Below, in pieces: positions 1 to 8,724 of a stretch of DNA of 64,000 bases. A program made the position numbers and the translations under genes. Under the pieces are notes generated by a model. That model searched no databases and was not told the origin of the DNA. It was given only the letters and a program-made list of their open reading frames with translations. Position 1 is the stretch's first letter. The number at the start of each line of letters is the position of its first letter. Origin of the DNA: Sporosarcina sp. P32b (lineage in GTDB: Bacteria > Bacillota > Bacilli > Bacillales_A > Planococcaceae); NCBI RefSeq assembly GCF_002743335.1, contig NZ_PDZB01000004.1, positions 62,001-126,000 of the forward strand, in the 5' to 3' direction.

Positions 1-539
1 CACCTACTGTTACGTATACATACGGAAAAGTGGATTATTTAACACAGCAAATCGAAATCGGTAAATTATTGAATAAGGAAAAAGAAGCAACAGAATGGGT
101 AGATGCATTTAAGGCACGTGCTAAGCAAGCAGGAGAAGATATTAAAGCCAAAATCGGAGAAGATACGACAGTTTCCGTCATCGAAGAGTTTGACAAACAA
201 ATTTACGTCTTTGGCGATAACTGGGGTAGAGGGACAGAAATTCTCTATCAGGAAATGAAATTAGCTATGCCTGAAAAGGTAAAGGAAATGACCGAGAAAG
301 ATGGATATTATGCTCTATCTGCAGAAGTCTTGCCTGAATTTGCCGGAGATTATGTCATCTTGAGTAAAAGTGATACTGGGGATAATTCATTCCTAGAAAC
401 AGAAACATACAAGAATATTCCTGCCGTCAAAAATGATCAAGTCTATCAGGTAAACACAGCAGAATTCTCTTTCAATGATGCCTATACACTTGATAACCAG
501 CTTGATTTCTTTATCGAAAGCTTTTTAGGAACTAAGTAA
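1..539 (+). CDS. Ferric-siderophore ABC transporter substrate-binding protein (3' part)
   Basis: Partial: the reading frame is already open at base 3, and the N-terminus with its signal peptide lies outside the window. About 178 C-terminal residues are visible. They resemble the C-terminal lobe of FhuD/FeuA/YxeB-type periplasmic-binding lipoproteins, with a long backbone helix region followed by the alternating pattern around 'FGDNWGRGTEILYQEM' and the terminal helix 'DNQLDFFIESFLG'. In Gram-positives such proteins are lipid-anchored on the outer face of the membrane and deliver ferric hydroxamate or similar chelates to FecCD permeases. Two such permeases follow directly on the same strand, which supports the call. 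The siderophore type cannot be told from this fragment. A GTG at 30 is an internal valine, not the start. Confidence 0.85.
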   Translation, partial: PTVTYTYGKVDYLTQQIEIGKLLNKEKEATEWVDAFKARAKQAGEDIKAKIGEDTTVSVIEEFDKQIYVFGDNWGRGTEILYQEMKLAMPEKVKEMTEKDGYYALSAEVLPEFAGDYVILSKSDTGDNSFLETETYKNIPAVKNDQVYQVNTAEFSFNDAYTLDNQLDFFIESFLGTK

Positions 540-550
540 TCAAACAGGAT

Positions 551-582
551 GGGGCTCTTCTTCATTGAAGAACCCCTTTTTT
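551..582 (+). terminator. Intra-operon terminator/attenuator after the binding-protein gene
   Basis: A GC-rich hairpin (GGGGCTCTTCTTCA / TTGAAGAACCCC) is followed at once by a run of seven T. It sits between the binding-protein gene and the first permease gene on the same strand. A partial terminator here would give more binding protein than permease, a common arrangement in binding-protein-dependent importers. Confidence 0.75.
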
Positions 583-601
583 TATGACAAGAAAGGAGCG
601 G

Positions 602-1618
602 ATGAATAGAATGGAAAAACCCGTTGGAAAAGTTATACCATTTAGTCTCAAATTATTTGCTAGCACAATTCTTTTAATCATCGGTTTCCTATTTGCTATG
701 AAGCTTGGTGCCGCTCACACTTCATGGCAAGACGTCTTACTTTCATTCACATCAAACCCAAAAGAAAATGTTTTGATCCTAAAAGAAATACGCTTTCCGC
801 GTGAAGTAGGTGCCGTGTTTGTGGGTGCCGCTTTGGCCGTTTCAGGTGCTATCATGCAGGGCATGACGAGAAACCCATTGGCTGATCCAGGGTTGCTTGG
901 ATTGACTGCCGGGGCGAATGCCGCATTAGCTATCGCGCTTGCATTCATTCCAACTATTAACTATTTCGGTATTATGACAGCTTGCTTCATCGGCTCAGCT
1001 GCTGGTGTGCTGATCGTCTTCGGTATTGCTTCCGCAAAGCGAGGCGGCTTTGCACCCATTCGACTGGTATTGGCAGGTGCAGCCGTCTCTACATTTTTGT
1101 TCGCCATTGCACAAGGTGTTGGTTTGTATTTTAAGATTTCAAAGGACGTGGCAATGTGGACCGCCGGCGGATTAATTGGCACCTCATGGGGACAGTTGCA
1201 GACCATTGCGCCAGTCATCATCATAGGTATTGTCGTTGCACTCGTACTTTCACGCCAGTTGACATTATTAAGTTTGAATGAAGAAGTTGCGATTGGACTT
1301 GGTCAAAATACATTGAAAATAAAAGTCATGTTGTTTATTATTATTATTTTATTAGCAGGAGCCGCTGTGGCATTAGCGGGTAACGTAGCATTTGTCGGAT
1401 TAATGATTCCACATATTGTTCGTGCAATCGTGGGAACAGATTACCGATTTATCATCCCCATTTCCGCTATTTTAGGTGCAACTTTTATGTTGTTAGCAGA
1501 TACGGTTGGACGAATGCTGCAAGCACCATTTGAAACGCCCGTTGCTGCATTGATTGCGATTATTGGCTTACCATTCTTTCTTTTGATCGTACGCAAAGGA
1601 GGTCGTGCTTTCTCATGA
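602..1618 (+). CDS. FecCD-family iron-siderophore ABC transporter permease 1
   Basis: Integral membrane permease of about 338 residues, the usual length for one FecCD (BtuC-fold) subunit, with roughly nine to ten hydrophobic segments. Family hallmarks are 'LRFPREVGAVFVGAALAVSGAIMQG', where the residues IRFPRE...GAALAVSGAIMQG are typical, and the C-terminal 'NVAFVGLMIPHIVR' coupling region. It should form a heterodimer with the next gene product and import ferric siderophore delivered by the upstream binding protein. No ATPase gene is in this part of the window. The start is uncertain: ATG 584, 602 and 611 are all in frame. AGGAG at 594-598 is only 3 nt before ATG 602 and 12 nt before ATG 611; 584 lies directly after the terminator T-run. 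Confidence 0.92.
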   Translation: MNRMEKPVGKVIPFSLKLFASTILLIIGFLFAMKLGAAHTSWQDVLLSFTSNPKENVLILKEIRFPREVGAVFVGAALAVSGAIMQGMTRNPLADPGLLGLTAGANAALAIALAFIPTINYFGIMTACFIGSAAGVLIVFGIASAKRGGFAPIRLVLAGAAVSTFLFAIAQGVGLYFKISKDVAMWTAGGLIGTSWGQLQTIAPVIIIGIVVALVLSRQLTLLSLNEEVAIGLGQNTLKIKVMLFIIIILLAGAAVALAGNVAFVGLMIPHIVRAIVGTDYRFIIPISAILGATFMLLADTVGRMLQAPFETPVAALIAIIGLPFFLLIVRKGGRAFS

Positions 1619-2622
1619 TACATCCACGTATACGAAGAAAACAAAGAATTCTAGGAGTATGTTTAGTTGTTTTAATTCTCTTCCTGGCTATTCTCGCACT
1701 TGGTTTAGGATCTGCTTCTATCGAGTGGAGTCGGCTAGTCCCTACTTTCCTAGGCCAAGGCACTTTTAAAGAAGAGTTTGTACTGTTTTCTATTCGCCTT
1801 CCGAGAATCATTATTACGTTGCTCGCTGGCGCTGCGCTTGCCTTATCGGGTGCTATTTTACAAGGGATCACGCGTAACGATCTTGCAGATCCAGGTATCA
1901 TCGGTATTAATTCCGGCGCTGGAGTCGCTATTGCGGTATTTTTCTTGTTTGTACCGATTGAGGCGGGTGCATTCGCTTACTTATTGCCGTTAGTAGGATT
2001 TTTGGGCGCCATCATCACCTCCATTTTAATTTATCTATTTGCTTATAGTAGAAAAAACGGACTACAGCCTATGCGCCTCGTACTGGTGGGTATTGGATTT
2101 TCGATGGCTCTTTCAGGCGTGATGGTCGTATTGACTTCTTCCGCCAAGCAAGAGAAAGTCGATTTTATTTCAAGATGGATCGCCGGGAATATTTGGGGAA
2201 CTGATTGGCCTTATATTTGGGCACTCGCCCCTTGGTTGCTCATATTAATCCCTTTCGCGTTATTTAAAGCACATCGACTGGACATGCTCGGTTTGAATGA
2301 AACAGTGGCGACGGGTATCGGTGTGTCAATCGAACGGGAGCGAGTAATATTATTGCTGACCGCTGTGGCTCTAGCTGCTTCCGCGGTGTCAGTCACAGGT
2401 GGCATCGCGTTCATCGGGCTGATGGCACCTCATATCGCTAAGTCCCTAATCGGCCCACGCCATCGAATGAATTTACCTATTGCCATTCTGCTCGGCAGCT
2501 TTCTTCTATTACTAGCAGATACAATTGGGCGAAATATTTTGGAACCAAGTGGTATTCCAGCAGGTATTATCGTTTCATTAATAGGCGCACCGTACTTTTG
2601 CTATTTACTAATAAAAAAATAA
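1615..2622 (+). CDS. FecCD-family iron-siderophore ABC transporter permease 2
   Basis: Second FecCD permease, 335 residues, overlapping the first by 4 nt (ATGA), so translation is probably coupled. It has the same family marks: 'IRLPRIIITLLAGAALALSGAILQG' near residue 55-80 and 'GGIAFIGLMAPHIAKSLIG' towards the C-terminus, with multiple membrane helices. By analogy with FhuB/FhuG or FeuB/FeuC it is the partner half of the siderophore translocation pore. A strong hairpin follows directly, closing the operon. Since no ATP-binding gene follows, the ATPase is either upstream of the window or shared with another system, as YusV/FhuC-type ATPases are in Bacillus. Confidence 0.92.
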   Translation: MIHPRIRRKQRILGVCLVVLILFLAILALGLGSASIEWSRLVPTFLGQGTFKEEFVLFSIRLPRIIITLLAGAALALSGAILQGITRNDLADPGIIGINSGAGVAIAVFFLFVPIEAGAFAYLLPLVGFLGAIITSILIYLFAYSRKNGLQPMRLVLVGIGFSMALSGVMVVLTSSAKQEKVDFISRWIAGNIWGTDWPYIWALAPWLLILIPFALFKAHRLDMLGLNETVATGIGVSIERERVILLLTAVALAASAVSVTGGIAFIGLMAPHIAKSLIGPRHRMNLPIAILLGSFLLLLADTIGRNILEPSGIPAGIIVSLIGAPYFCYLLIKK

Positions 2623-2662
2623 ACATGCCAGAACTACCCACTTTGGGTGTTCTGGCATGTTT
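2622..2662. terminator. Bidirectional rho-independent terminator
   Basis: A perfect 13-bp stem (AACATGCCAGAAC / GTTCTGGCATGTT) with a 14-nt loop lies between the convergent permease and scoB genes. It starts in the stop codon of the permease gene. T-rich flanks on both sides suit use in both directions. Confidence 0.8.
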
Positions 2663-2673
2663 CATATAAAGTA

Positions 2674-3324
2674 TTATTTATTTTTGAAGTCCGGCGAAAC
2701 CGTGAACGTTGCTTCTGTCTTGTCTTTTACTTCATCTACTGTAATACCAGCAGAAGTTTCAACAAGCACCATACCGTCCTCCGTAAAATCAAATACAGCC
2801 AAGTCCGTGATGAGTCGATCTACAACACCAAGTCCCGTTAACGGCAAAGAACAGGTTTGCTTAACTTTCGATTCCCCGTGTTTATTGACATGATCCATGA
2901 TCACTACGACACGTTTTGCACCGACAACTAAGTCCATTGCGCCGCCCATTCCTTTGACGACTTTTCCTGGAATCATCCAGTTAGCTAAGTCTCCGTTCTC
3001 CGAAACTTCCATGCCGCCAAGGATCGCTAAGTCGATATGTCCACCGCGGATCATCGCAAACGATTCCGCGCTATCAAAAAAGGATGAACCGGGGACTGTG
3101 GTAATAGTTTCTTTTCCCGCATTAATCAGATCTGCATCCTCTTGCCCCTCTACTGGGTAAGGGCCAATACCAAGCAAACCGTTCTCCGACTGCAATAACA
3201 CCGTCATCCCATCTGGAATTTCATTGGCTACAAGAGTCGGCATACCAATACCTAGGTTAACATTCATACCGTCTTGAATTTCTTCTACCGCGCGCTTTAC
3301 GATTGTATTCCGTGTTTCTGTCAT
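2674..3324 (-). CDS. scoB: 3-oxoacid CoA-transferase subunit B (ScoB/AtoA type)
   Basis: About 216 residues, the normal size of the beta subunit of a two-component 3-oxoacid (succinyl-CoA or acetate) CoA-transferase. The signature glutamate motif is visible as '[15 protein letters not shown]', where the Glu in SENG forms the glutamyl-CoA thioester, together with '[13 protein letters not shown]' near the N-terminus. The enzyme moves CoA between an acyl-CoA and a 3-oxoacid such as acetoacetate, in ketone-body or short-chain fatty acid use. It lies 15 nt downstream of the alpha-subunit gene. AAAGGAG is 2 nt from the upstream ATG at 3330 but 8 nt from ATG 3324, so the second was chosen. ScoAB and AtoDA cannot be separated by eye. 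Confidence 0.93.
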   Translation of the reverse strand: MTETRNTIVKRAVEEIQDGMNVNLGIGMPTLVANEIPDGMTVLLQSENGLLGIGPYPVEGQEDADLINAGKETITTVPGSSFFDSAESFAMIRGGHIDLAILGGMEVSENGDLANWMIPGKVVKGMGGAMDLVVGAKRVVVIMDHVNKHGESKVKQTCSLPLTGLGVVDRLITDLAVFDFTEDGMVLVETSAGITVDEVKDKTEATFTVSPDFKNK

Positions 3325-3339
3325 GTTCATCTCTCCTTT

Positions 3340-4035
3340 TTACGCTTTTCTCACTGTTAAGCGCTCAATACGTTTTTCATAATCCGTGCCAAGTAAAACT
3401 CGCTGTACATAAATACCCGGTGTATCAATCTCTTCAGGAGCAAGCTCACCGGCTTCGACGATTTCCTCTACTTCCGCAATTGTTATTTTGCCCGCCATCG
3501 CAGCAAGTGGATTAAAGTTCATTGCCGTCTTACGGTACACTAAATTTCCCAAGGTATCGGCCTTCCAAGCTTTCACAAGCGCAAAGTCCCCGACGATTCC
3601 TTCTTCAAGTAAATACGTCTGACCTTTAAACTCTTTTGTTTCTTTACCTTCTGCAATGGGTGTACCGACTCCAGTTGCTGTGTAGAATCCAGGAATTCCT
3701 GCACCACCCGATCTAATCCTCTCGGCAAGCGTTCCCTGCGGACTCAGTTCTACTTCTAACTCACCGTTTAGGAACTGCTTTTCAAAAGTCTTGTTTTCTC
3801 CAACATACGAAGCAATCATCTTTTTAATCTGTTTATTCACTAACAACTTCCCAAGGCCTGCATCATCTACTCCACAGTTATTGCTAGCTACTGTTAAATC
3901 CTTCACACCTCTATCTTTTAACGCCTCGATGGACTTTTCCGGAATACCGCATAATCCGAAGCCTCCTACAATTAACGTAGCACCGTCTTGAATATCTGAA
4001 ACCGCTTCCATAAATGAATTCATTACTTTACTCAT
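3340..4035 (-). CDS. scoA: 3-oxoacid CoA-transferase subunit A (ScoA/AtoD type)
   Basis: 231 residues, typical for the alpha subunit. The N-terminal '[22 protein letters not shown]' block (glycine-rich, residues 18-39) and the following '[16 protein letters not shown]' are hallmarks of the CoA-transferase family I alpha chain. It pairs with ScoB to form the active heterodimer or tetramer. The gene has a strong AGGAGG 7 nt before ATG 4035 and is divergent from a LysR-type regulator gene about 100 bp away, a typical regulator-target layout. Cytoplasmic enzyme of acetoacetate or butanoate metabolism; the exact acyl substrate is not visible. Confidence 0.93.
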   Translation of the reverse strand: MSKVMNSFMEAVSDIQDGATLIVGGFGLCGIPEKSIEALKDRGVKDLTVASNNCGVDDAGLGKLLVNKQIKKMIASYVGENKTFEKQFLNGELEVELSPQGTLAERIRSGGAGIPGFYTATGVGTPIAEGKETKEFKGQTYLLEEGIVGDFALVKAWKADTLGNLVYRKTAMNFNPLAAMAGKITIAEVEEIVEAGELAPEEIDTPGIYVQRVLLGTDYEKRIERLTVRKA

Positions 4036-4104
4036 ACCGTAACCTCCTCCAACTCTTTAGTAATAGTGTACAGATTTCTGACTTATATGTAAAATGAATA
4101 TATT

Positions 4105-4133
4105 GAATAAAATTTATTCTTATTGCGAATAAA
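4105..4133. promoter_or_regulatory. Candidate LysR-type operator with three half-sites
   Basis: Three copies of one 7-bp half-site alternate in orientation: GAATAAA (4105-4111), TTTATTC (4113-4119) and GAATAAA (4127-4133). Adjacent copies form inverted repeats with 1- and 7-bp centres, and the second pair has the spacing of a LysR T-N11-A box. The cluster ends on the start codon of the LysR gene and lies about 70 bp upstream of scoA, so it could serve both autorepression and scoAB control. Confidence 0.5.
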
Positions 4134-5017
4134 TGAAAGGTTGGATTATCATCGAACTCAAAGACTTTCAAGCTTTTATACACGTAGCAGATCATTTAAG
4201 CTTTACAAAAGCCGCCGAACATTCGTATATATCACAGCCCTCTTTAAGTAAATCGGTGAAAAGACTTGAAGAAGAACTGAATGTCATACTTTTCAACCGC
4301 TCTACACGCAGCCTTCGATTGACGGATGCGGGTGACATTGTATATGAACAGGGACAGCAAATCCTTCAATTACTTGGAGAGCTTCCGGTCTTACTTGAAG
4401 ATCTTGCGGAGGGTGTGTCAGGAGAAATTAAAATTGGTATGCCACCTTTGATTGGGACCTTGTTCTTTCCACAGATTGCTAAAAGTCTTTCAAAGAATTA
4501 CCCCCATATTAAAATCGAGTTGCACGAACTCGGTGCTAAAGTAGTAGAAGAGCTTGTAGATAAAGGTCAGATTGACGCTGGCATTATTGTGTTGCCAACC
4601 GATCAAGACGTATTCCAAGTTCAACCTTTCATTTCAGATAAATTCTATCTGTTCGTCCACTCTGATCACCCATTTGCAAAACGAGATGCTGTCGCATTAT
4701 CCGAGTTAAAAGACGAACAACTCATCTTGTTCTCTAAAAGCTTTGCCTTACACCACTATATTATAGGTGCCTGTAAAGAAGTAGGGTTCAATCCAACTAT
4801 ATCGTATGAAAGCTCCCAATGGGATTTGATCATCGAACTGGTGGCAGCAAAACTGGGTATTACGCTTCTTCCTCAATCCATATCAACGAAATTTACAAAT
4901 GAAAACATTAAAATGATATCCCTTCAGGAGCCACCTCTACTATGGAAGCTCGGCATCGTCACTAAGAAAAACAGTTACCATTCATTTGCTTTAAAAAAGT
5001 TTATGCAGATGTTTTAA
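4133..5017 (+). CDS. LysR-family transcriptional regulator
   Basis: 294 residues, the usual LysR length. The N-terminal winged helix is clear: 'FQAFIHVADHLSFTKAAEHSYISQPSLSKSVKRLEEELNVILFNRSTRSLRLTDAG'-like order of residues between about 12 and 70, with SQPSLSKSVKRLE as recognition helix. The rest matches the LysR substrate-binding fold ('GEIKIGMPPLIGTLFFP' opens domain I). It is divergent from scoAB, its probable target. The ATG at 4133 has no good ribosome binding site. Most relatives begin at the equivalent of 'ELKDF', and AAAGG at 4136-4140 sits just before ATT/ATC codons at 4145-4151, so a rare AUU or AUC start is possible. The inducer is unknown. Confidence 0.9.
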   Translation: MKGWIIIELKDFQAFIHVADHLSFTKAAEHSYISQPSLSKSVKRLEEELNVILFNRSTRSLRLTDAGDIVYEQGQQILQLLGELPVLLEDLAEGVSGEIKIGMPPLIGTLFFPQIAKSLSKNYPHIKIELHELGAKVVEELVDKGQIDAGIIVLPTDQDVFQVQPFISDKFYLFVHSDHPFAKRDAVALSELKDEQLILFSKSFALHHYIIGACKEVGFNPTISYESSQWDLIIELVAAKLGITLLPQSISTKFTNENIKMISLQEPPLLWKLGIVTKKNSYHSFALKKFMQMF

Positions 5018-5080
5018 GGTCAATTGAATTAATCTCTACAAAACAAGATGGTTTGCGCCAACGATCATAAGTATTGAATA

Positions 5081-5113
5081 AAAAAATCCAACCGGTATCG
5101 GTCGGATTTTTGT
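5081..5113. terminator. Bidirectional terminator between convergent genes
   Basis: A-rich and T-rich arms with a GC core, AAAAATCC-A-ACCG / CGGT-C-GGATTTTT, form a hairpin with a GTAT loop. It lies after the LysR gene and also suits the end of the minus-strand ABC-F gene. Its right edge touches the parS sequence. Confidence 0.7.
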
Positions 5114-5126
5114 TTCACGTGGAACA
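5111..5126 (-). other. parS: parS site (ParB/Spo0J binding sequence)
   Basis: The minus-strand sequence is TGTTCCACGTGAAACA, identical at all 16 positions to the classical Bacillus subtilis parS sequence. It is an imperfect palindrome around CACGTG. It is intergenic, between a terminator and the stop codon of the ABC-F gene. In Firmicutes most parS sites lie in the origin-proximal part of the chromosome and load ParB for segregation and SMC recruitment. Confidence 0.85.
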
Positions 5127-5137
5127 GTAACATTTGT

Positions 5138-6694
5138 TTAGAACATTTTCGTAGTCCATGACTCACCATTCCATATAGTAGATACTACATCTTCATAAAA
5201 ATCAGGTTCGTGTGATATGAGTAAGATACTTCCTTTATACTCTTTTAACGCACGTTTGAGTTCTTCTTTAGCATCGTAATCCAAGTGATTGGTCGGCTCA
5301 TCCAAAACTAATAAATTCGTTTCACTATTTACTAGTTTACAAAGACGCACCTTCGCACGTTCTCCCCCACTCAGTACTTTCACTTTACTTTCAATATGCT
5401 TTGTCGTTAATCCAACGCGCGCTAAAGCCGAACGCACTTCATATTGAGCAAGATGTGGGAACTCACTCCATATTTCTTCTAGACAGGTGTTATCCGTATC
5501 GGCTTTCATTTCTTGTTCGAAGTATCCGATCGAGAGATGCTCGCCCTGCTCTACTTTACCTGATAGAGCTTTTATTTCCCCGAGAATACTTTTTAGCAAT
5601 GTGGTTTTACCAATACCATTAGCGCCTGCCAAAGCGATTTTCTGTCCACGTTCCATAGAAAGATTCAAAGGTTTCGATAGCGGTTCATCGTAGCCTATCA
5701 CTAGATCTGTCGTTTCAAATAAATATTTTCCAGGCGTTCTTGCCGTTTTGAAATCAAAATGTGGTTTAGGTTTTTCTGAATCCAACTCTATAATGTCCAT
5801 CTTATCCAACTTCTTCTGTCGAGACGTTGCCATTCGACTCGTTGCCGCATTTGCTTTATTACGAGCTACGAAGTCCTTCAAATGGGAAATCTCTTTCTGT
5901 TGCTTTTTAAAAGCCGCCTCGACCTGTTGCTGCCTCATTTCACGCACACGCAAAAACTCGTCATAGTCGCCGGGATAACGATTGACCTGTTGATTTTCCA
6001 TATGATAGATCAAGTTAATGACACTATTCAAGAATGGAATATCATGCGAAATCAAGATGAACGCCCCTGGATATTCTTGCAAATACGTACGCAACCATTC
6101 AATATGCTCGACGTCCAAATAGTTCGTCGGCTCATCAAGCAATAAAATATCGGGCTTTTCAAGCAATAATTTAGCCAGTAATACTTTTGTACGCTGGCCC
6201 CCACTCAAATCATTTACATCCGTGTCCAATCCAAATTCATCGAGTCCAAGACCGTTTGCGACTTCTTCTACTTTTGCGTCAATCATGTAAAAATCACTCT
6301 GCTCTAGAGACTCTTGAATCTTTCCGGTTTCTTCAAGCAAACCTTCCAGTTCATCTGGCCCCACTTCACCCATCTTCGTGAAAAGACTATTCATTTCCGT
6401 TTCCATATCGTATAAATATTGAAACGCGGTGCGTAATACATCACGGATGGACATGCCCTGCTTCAAAGCTGCATGTTGATCTAAGTATCCTATACGAACA
6501 CGCTTTGACCACGTAACAGTCCCAGCATCTGGCTCTAGCTTATGCGTAATGATATTCATAAACGTAGATTTCCCTTCCCCGTTTGCACCTACTAATCCTA
6601 TATGTTCACCTGCTAATAGACGAAATGATACATCTTCAAAAATCACACGGTCACCGAAACCGTGGCTAATATTTTTCACTGTTAATAAACTCAT
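5138..6694 (-). CDS. ABC-F family ATPase (YfmM-like)
   Basis: 518 residues with two ABC ATPase domains and no membrane segment, the ABC-F architecture. Walker A motifs read 'GANGEGKST' (about residue 37) and 'GANGIGKTT' (about 360). Signature motifs are 'LSGGQRTK' and 'LSGGERAK', each followed by 'LLLDEPTNYLD' or 'LVLDEPTNHLD'. A charged linker around residues 245-290 ('QKKLDKMD') joins the domains. ABC-F proteins act on the ribosome E-site in translation or antibiotic protection; a housekeeping role is more likely here as no resistance context is present. The sequence recalls B. subtilis YfmM. AGGTG 6 nt before ATG 6694 favours this start over an in-frame GTG at 6703. Confidence 0.92.
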   Translation of the reverse strand: MSLLTVKNISHGFGDRVIFEDVSFRLLAGEHIGLVGANGEGKSTFMNIITHKLEPDAGTVTWSKRVRIGYLDQHAALKQGMSIRDVLRTAFQYLYDMETEMNSLFTKMGEVGPDELEGLLEETGKIQESLEQSDFYMIDAKVEEVANGLGLDEFGLDTDVNDLSGGQRTKVLLAKLLLEKPDILLLDEPTNYLDVEHIEWLRTYLQEYPGAFILISHDIPFLNSVINLIYHMENQQVNRYPGDYDEFLRVREMRQQQVEAAFKKQQKEISHLKDFVARNKANAATSRMATSRQKKLDKMDIIELDSEKPKPHFDFKTARTPGKYLFETTDLVIGYDEPLSKPLNLSMERGQKIALAGANGIGKTTLLKSILGEIKALSGKVEQGEHLSIGYFEQEMKADTDNTCLEEIWSEFPHLAQYEVRSALARVGLTTKHIESKVKVLSGGERAKVRLCKLVNSETNLLVLDEPTNHLDYDAKEELKRALKEYKGSILLISHEPDFYEDVVSTIWNGESWTTKMF

Positions 6695-6925
6695 GTTGTA
6701 CACCTATTCCTTTTCCATTGTATCGATCAAACTTATCTACGTTATTTTAACATTCTACACTTATAATTACTTAAGAAAAGAGAAAACAATATGTATTTTA
6801 GAGCAACTACACTTAGTTATAGTAACTACAGAATGTCTAGTTCATTTCATGTTTGTATTATTTTTTATTAACGTAAAAACAAACTACAAATGTAATGATG
6901 CCTCTCTGCTTACCTGTTGCCTCAA

Positions 6926-6970
6926 TAAAAAACAGAAAGGAACATGCAGTCAAAGCCGCATGTTCCTTCT
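6926..6970 (-). terminator. Rho-independent terminator of the BCCT gene
   Basis: On the minus strand an 11-bp perfect stem (AAGGAACATGC / GCATGTTCCTT) with a 10-nt loop is followed by CTGTTTTTTATT. It begins a few bases after the transporter stop codon. Confidence 0.8.
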
Positions 6971-6973
6971 TTT

Positions 6974-8455
6974 TTATTTCATTTTATATAACTCTTCGTT
7001 CATTGACTTGAACAACGCATACATCATCAATAAGATAACGAATGAGAATGGCAAGGCCGCTATAATAATTGTATTCTGCAAGGCAAGAAGTCCACCTGCA
7101 GAAAGCAAAATTAATGCGATTGTGGAAACAATGATACCCCAAATCACTTTGACAGAGTTCGGAGGTGTCAACGAACCATATGTTGACTGCATGCCCAACA
7201 CGTAAGTCGCTGAATCAGCTGATGTGATGAAGAATGAAGTCACTAGAAGAATCGCGAACAATGATAGAACTAGTGAAAATGGCATTGAGTTAAACATCTC
7301 GAATGCAACTACTTCAATATTCAATGATGCCAAATCTGCTACTCCGTTATTCTGCATTTCAATTGCTGTAGTACCGAATGCCGAGAACCATAAGAACCCG
7401 AAGAATGAAGGAACAAGCAAGACGCCTGCCATAAATTCGCGGATTGTACGCCCTTTAGATACTCGTGCGATGAACATACTGACGAATGGTGACCAAGAAA
7501 TCCACCAAGCCCAATAGAATATAGTCCATCCATCTAACCATCCACGATTTTCACCATTGAGTGGAGCTGTTCCCATACTCATATCGATGAGATTTGTGAA
7601 ATAGCCACCAACTGAATCAGTGAACATATTCAAGATCAATAATGTAGGGCCAAGAATAAGAATTAATCCTAAAAGGGCTACTGCTAATATCAAGTTGATA
7701 TTGGACAAATAGCGAATCCCTCTACTTAATCCAGACCAGGCCGATCCAATAAATAGTACTGTTACGACCGTTACGATTATAATTTGTGATTGAATACCTA
7801 TCGTGAAACCAAATAAGTAATCCAACCCTGCGTTAATTTGAACAGCACCTAATCCTAGTGAAGTTGCCACACCGAAAGCAGTTGCGAAAACTGCGAGGAC
7901 GTCAATTACTGTTCCTAGTGGTCCTTTTACTTTTTCCCCGAAAATCGGCTTCAATGTAGCTGAAATCAAGCCTGGTTCGCCTTTTCTAAACTGGAAGTAC
8001 GCCAATGCCAAGGCGACCATTCCATACAAAGCCCAGATATGAAGACCGTAGTGTAGAAATGTTTTCCGCATAGACTCTTTAAAAGCAGCAGGTGTTTGCG
8101 GATCCTCTGTTGCCGGTACTGCGTAATGGGATAATGGTTCTGCGGCACCGTAGAAAACGAGTCCGATTCCCATCCCAGCGGAGAATAACATCGCAATCCA
8201 CGTAATCGTAGAGAATTGCGGACGATCTGTATCTTTTCCTAAACGGATTTTACCGTATGGACTGAATATCATAAAAATACTGAGCAACAGTAGCGCTGTC
8301 ATAATTAGCATGTAGTACCAACCGAATGTAGATGCTACAAAAGCTTTACCAGCTGAAGTGATTTCCTCGAAATGTACTGGATTTATTACTCCATATCCTA
8401 CCGCGATTATTATTAAGACAATGGTAATATAAAAAACCTTTGATATTTTCTTCAT
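6974..8455 (-). CDS. BCCT-family betaine/choline-type transporter (OpuD-like)
   Basis: 493 residues with about twelve membrane helices. The BCCT core signature is present: 'AMLFSAGMGIGLVFYGAAEPLSHY' (Gly-rich substrate helix) and the Trp-rich stretch 'GWTIFYWAWWISWSPFVSMFIARVSKGRT'. These secondary transporters take up glycine betaine, choline or related quaternary ammonium osmolytes with Na+ or H+. The glycine-rich 'GMGIG' pattern suggests Na+-coupled betaine uptake in the OpuD manner, but substrate cannot be fixed by eye. Single-gene unit: GGGGGA ribosome binding site before ATG 8455, its own terminator downstream, and a 600-bp gap upstream. Confidence 0.93.
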   Translation of the reverse strand: MKKISKVFYITIVLIIIAVGYGVINPVHFEEITSAGKAFVASTFGWYYMLIMTALLLLSIFMIFSPYGKIRLGKDTDRPQFSTITWIAMLFSAGMGIGLVFYGAAEPLSHYAVPATEDPQTPAAFKESMRKTFLHYGLHIWALYGMVALALAYFQFRKGEPGLISATLKPIFGEKVKGPLGTVIDVLAVFATAFGVATSLGLGAVQINAGLDYLFGFTIGIQSQIIIVTVVTVLFIGSAWSGLSRGIRYLSNINLILAVALLGLILILGPTLLILNMFTDSVGGYFTNLIDMSMGTAPLNGENRGWLDGWTIFYWAWWISWSPFVSMFIARVSKGRTIREFMAGVLLVPSFFGFLWFSAFGTTAIEMQNNGVADLASLNIEVVAFEMFNSMPFSLVLSLFAILLVTSFFITSADSATYVLGMQSTYGSLTPPNSVKVIWGIIVSTIALILLSAGGLLALQNTIIIAALPFSFVILLMMYALFKSMNEELYKMK

Positions 8456-8724
8456 AGTTCCCCCTTTAGAGATGAATTACACAAGCAGGTTTACACTATA
8501 CTGTAAAGAAATCTAGAAATCAAATGAATACAAACAATTTATTTGATTTAATTAGAACACGACATAGCTTAAACCCTACTGCAATAAGTTTTCTTCTACA
8601 TCTTATACAATCTCATTTTATTTTTATCACTATACTTTACTAGTAGAAAAAACCTGTCGAATTATCAAAAAACTGGATATTATGAAAGAAAAGGTTGGCT
8701 GGAATTTTCCTAGCCGACTATACA

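Noticed and set aside
6549-7205. A 218-codon plus-strand frame across the gap between the ABC-F and BCCT genes
   Set aside because: It runs antisense to the 5' end of the ABC-F gene and through a terminator into the BCCT gene. Its composition is that of antisense and AT-rich spacer, and it lacks a start signal.
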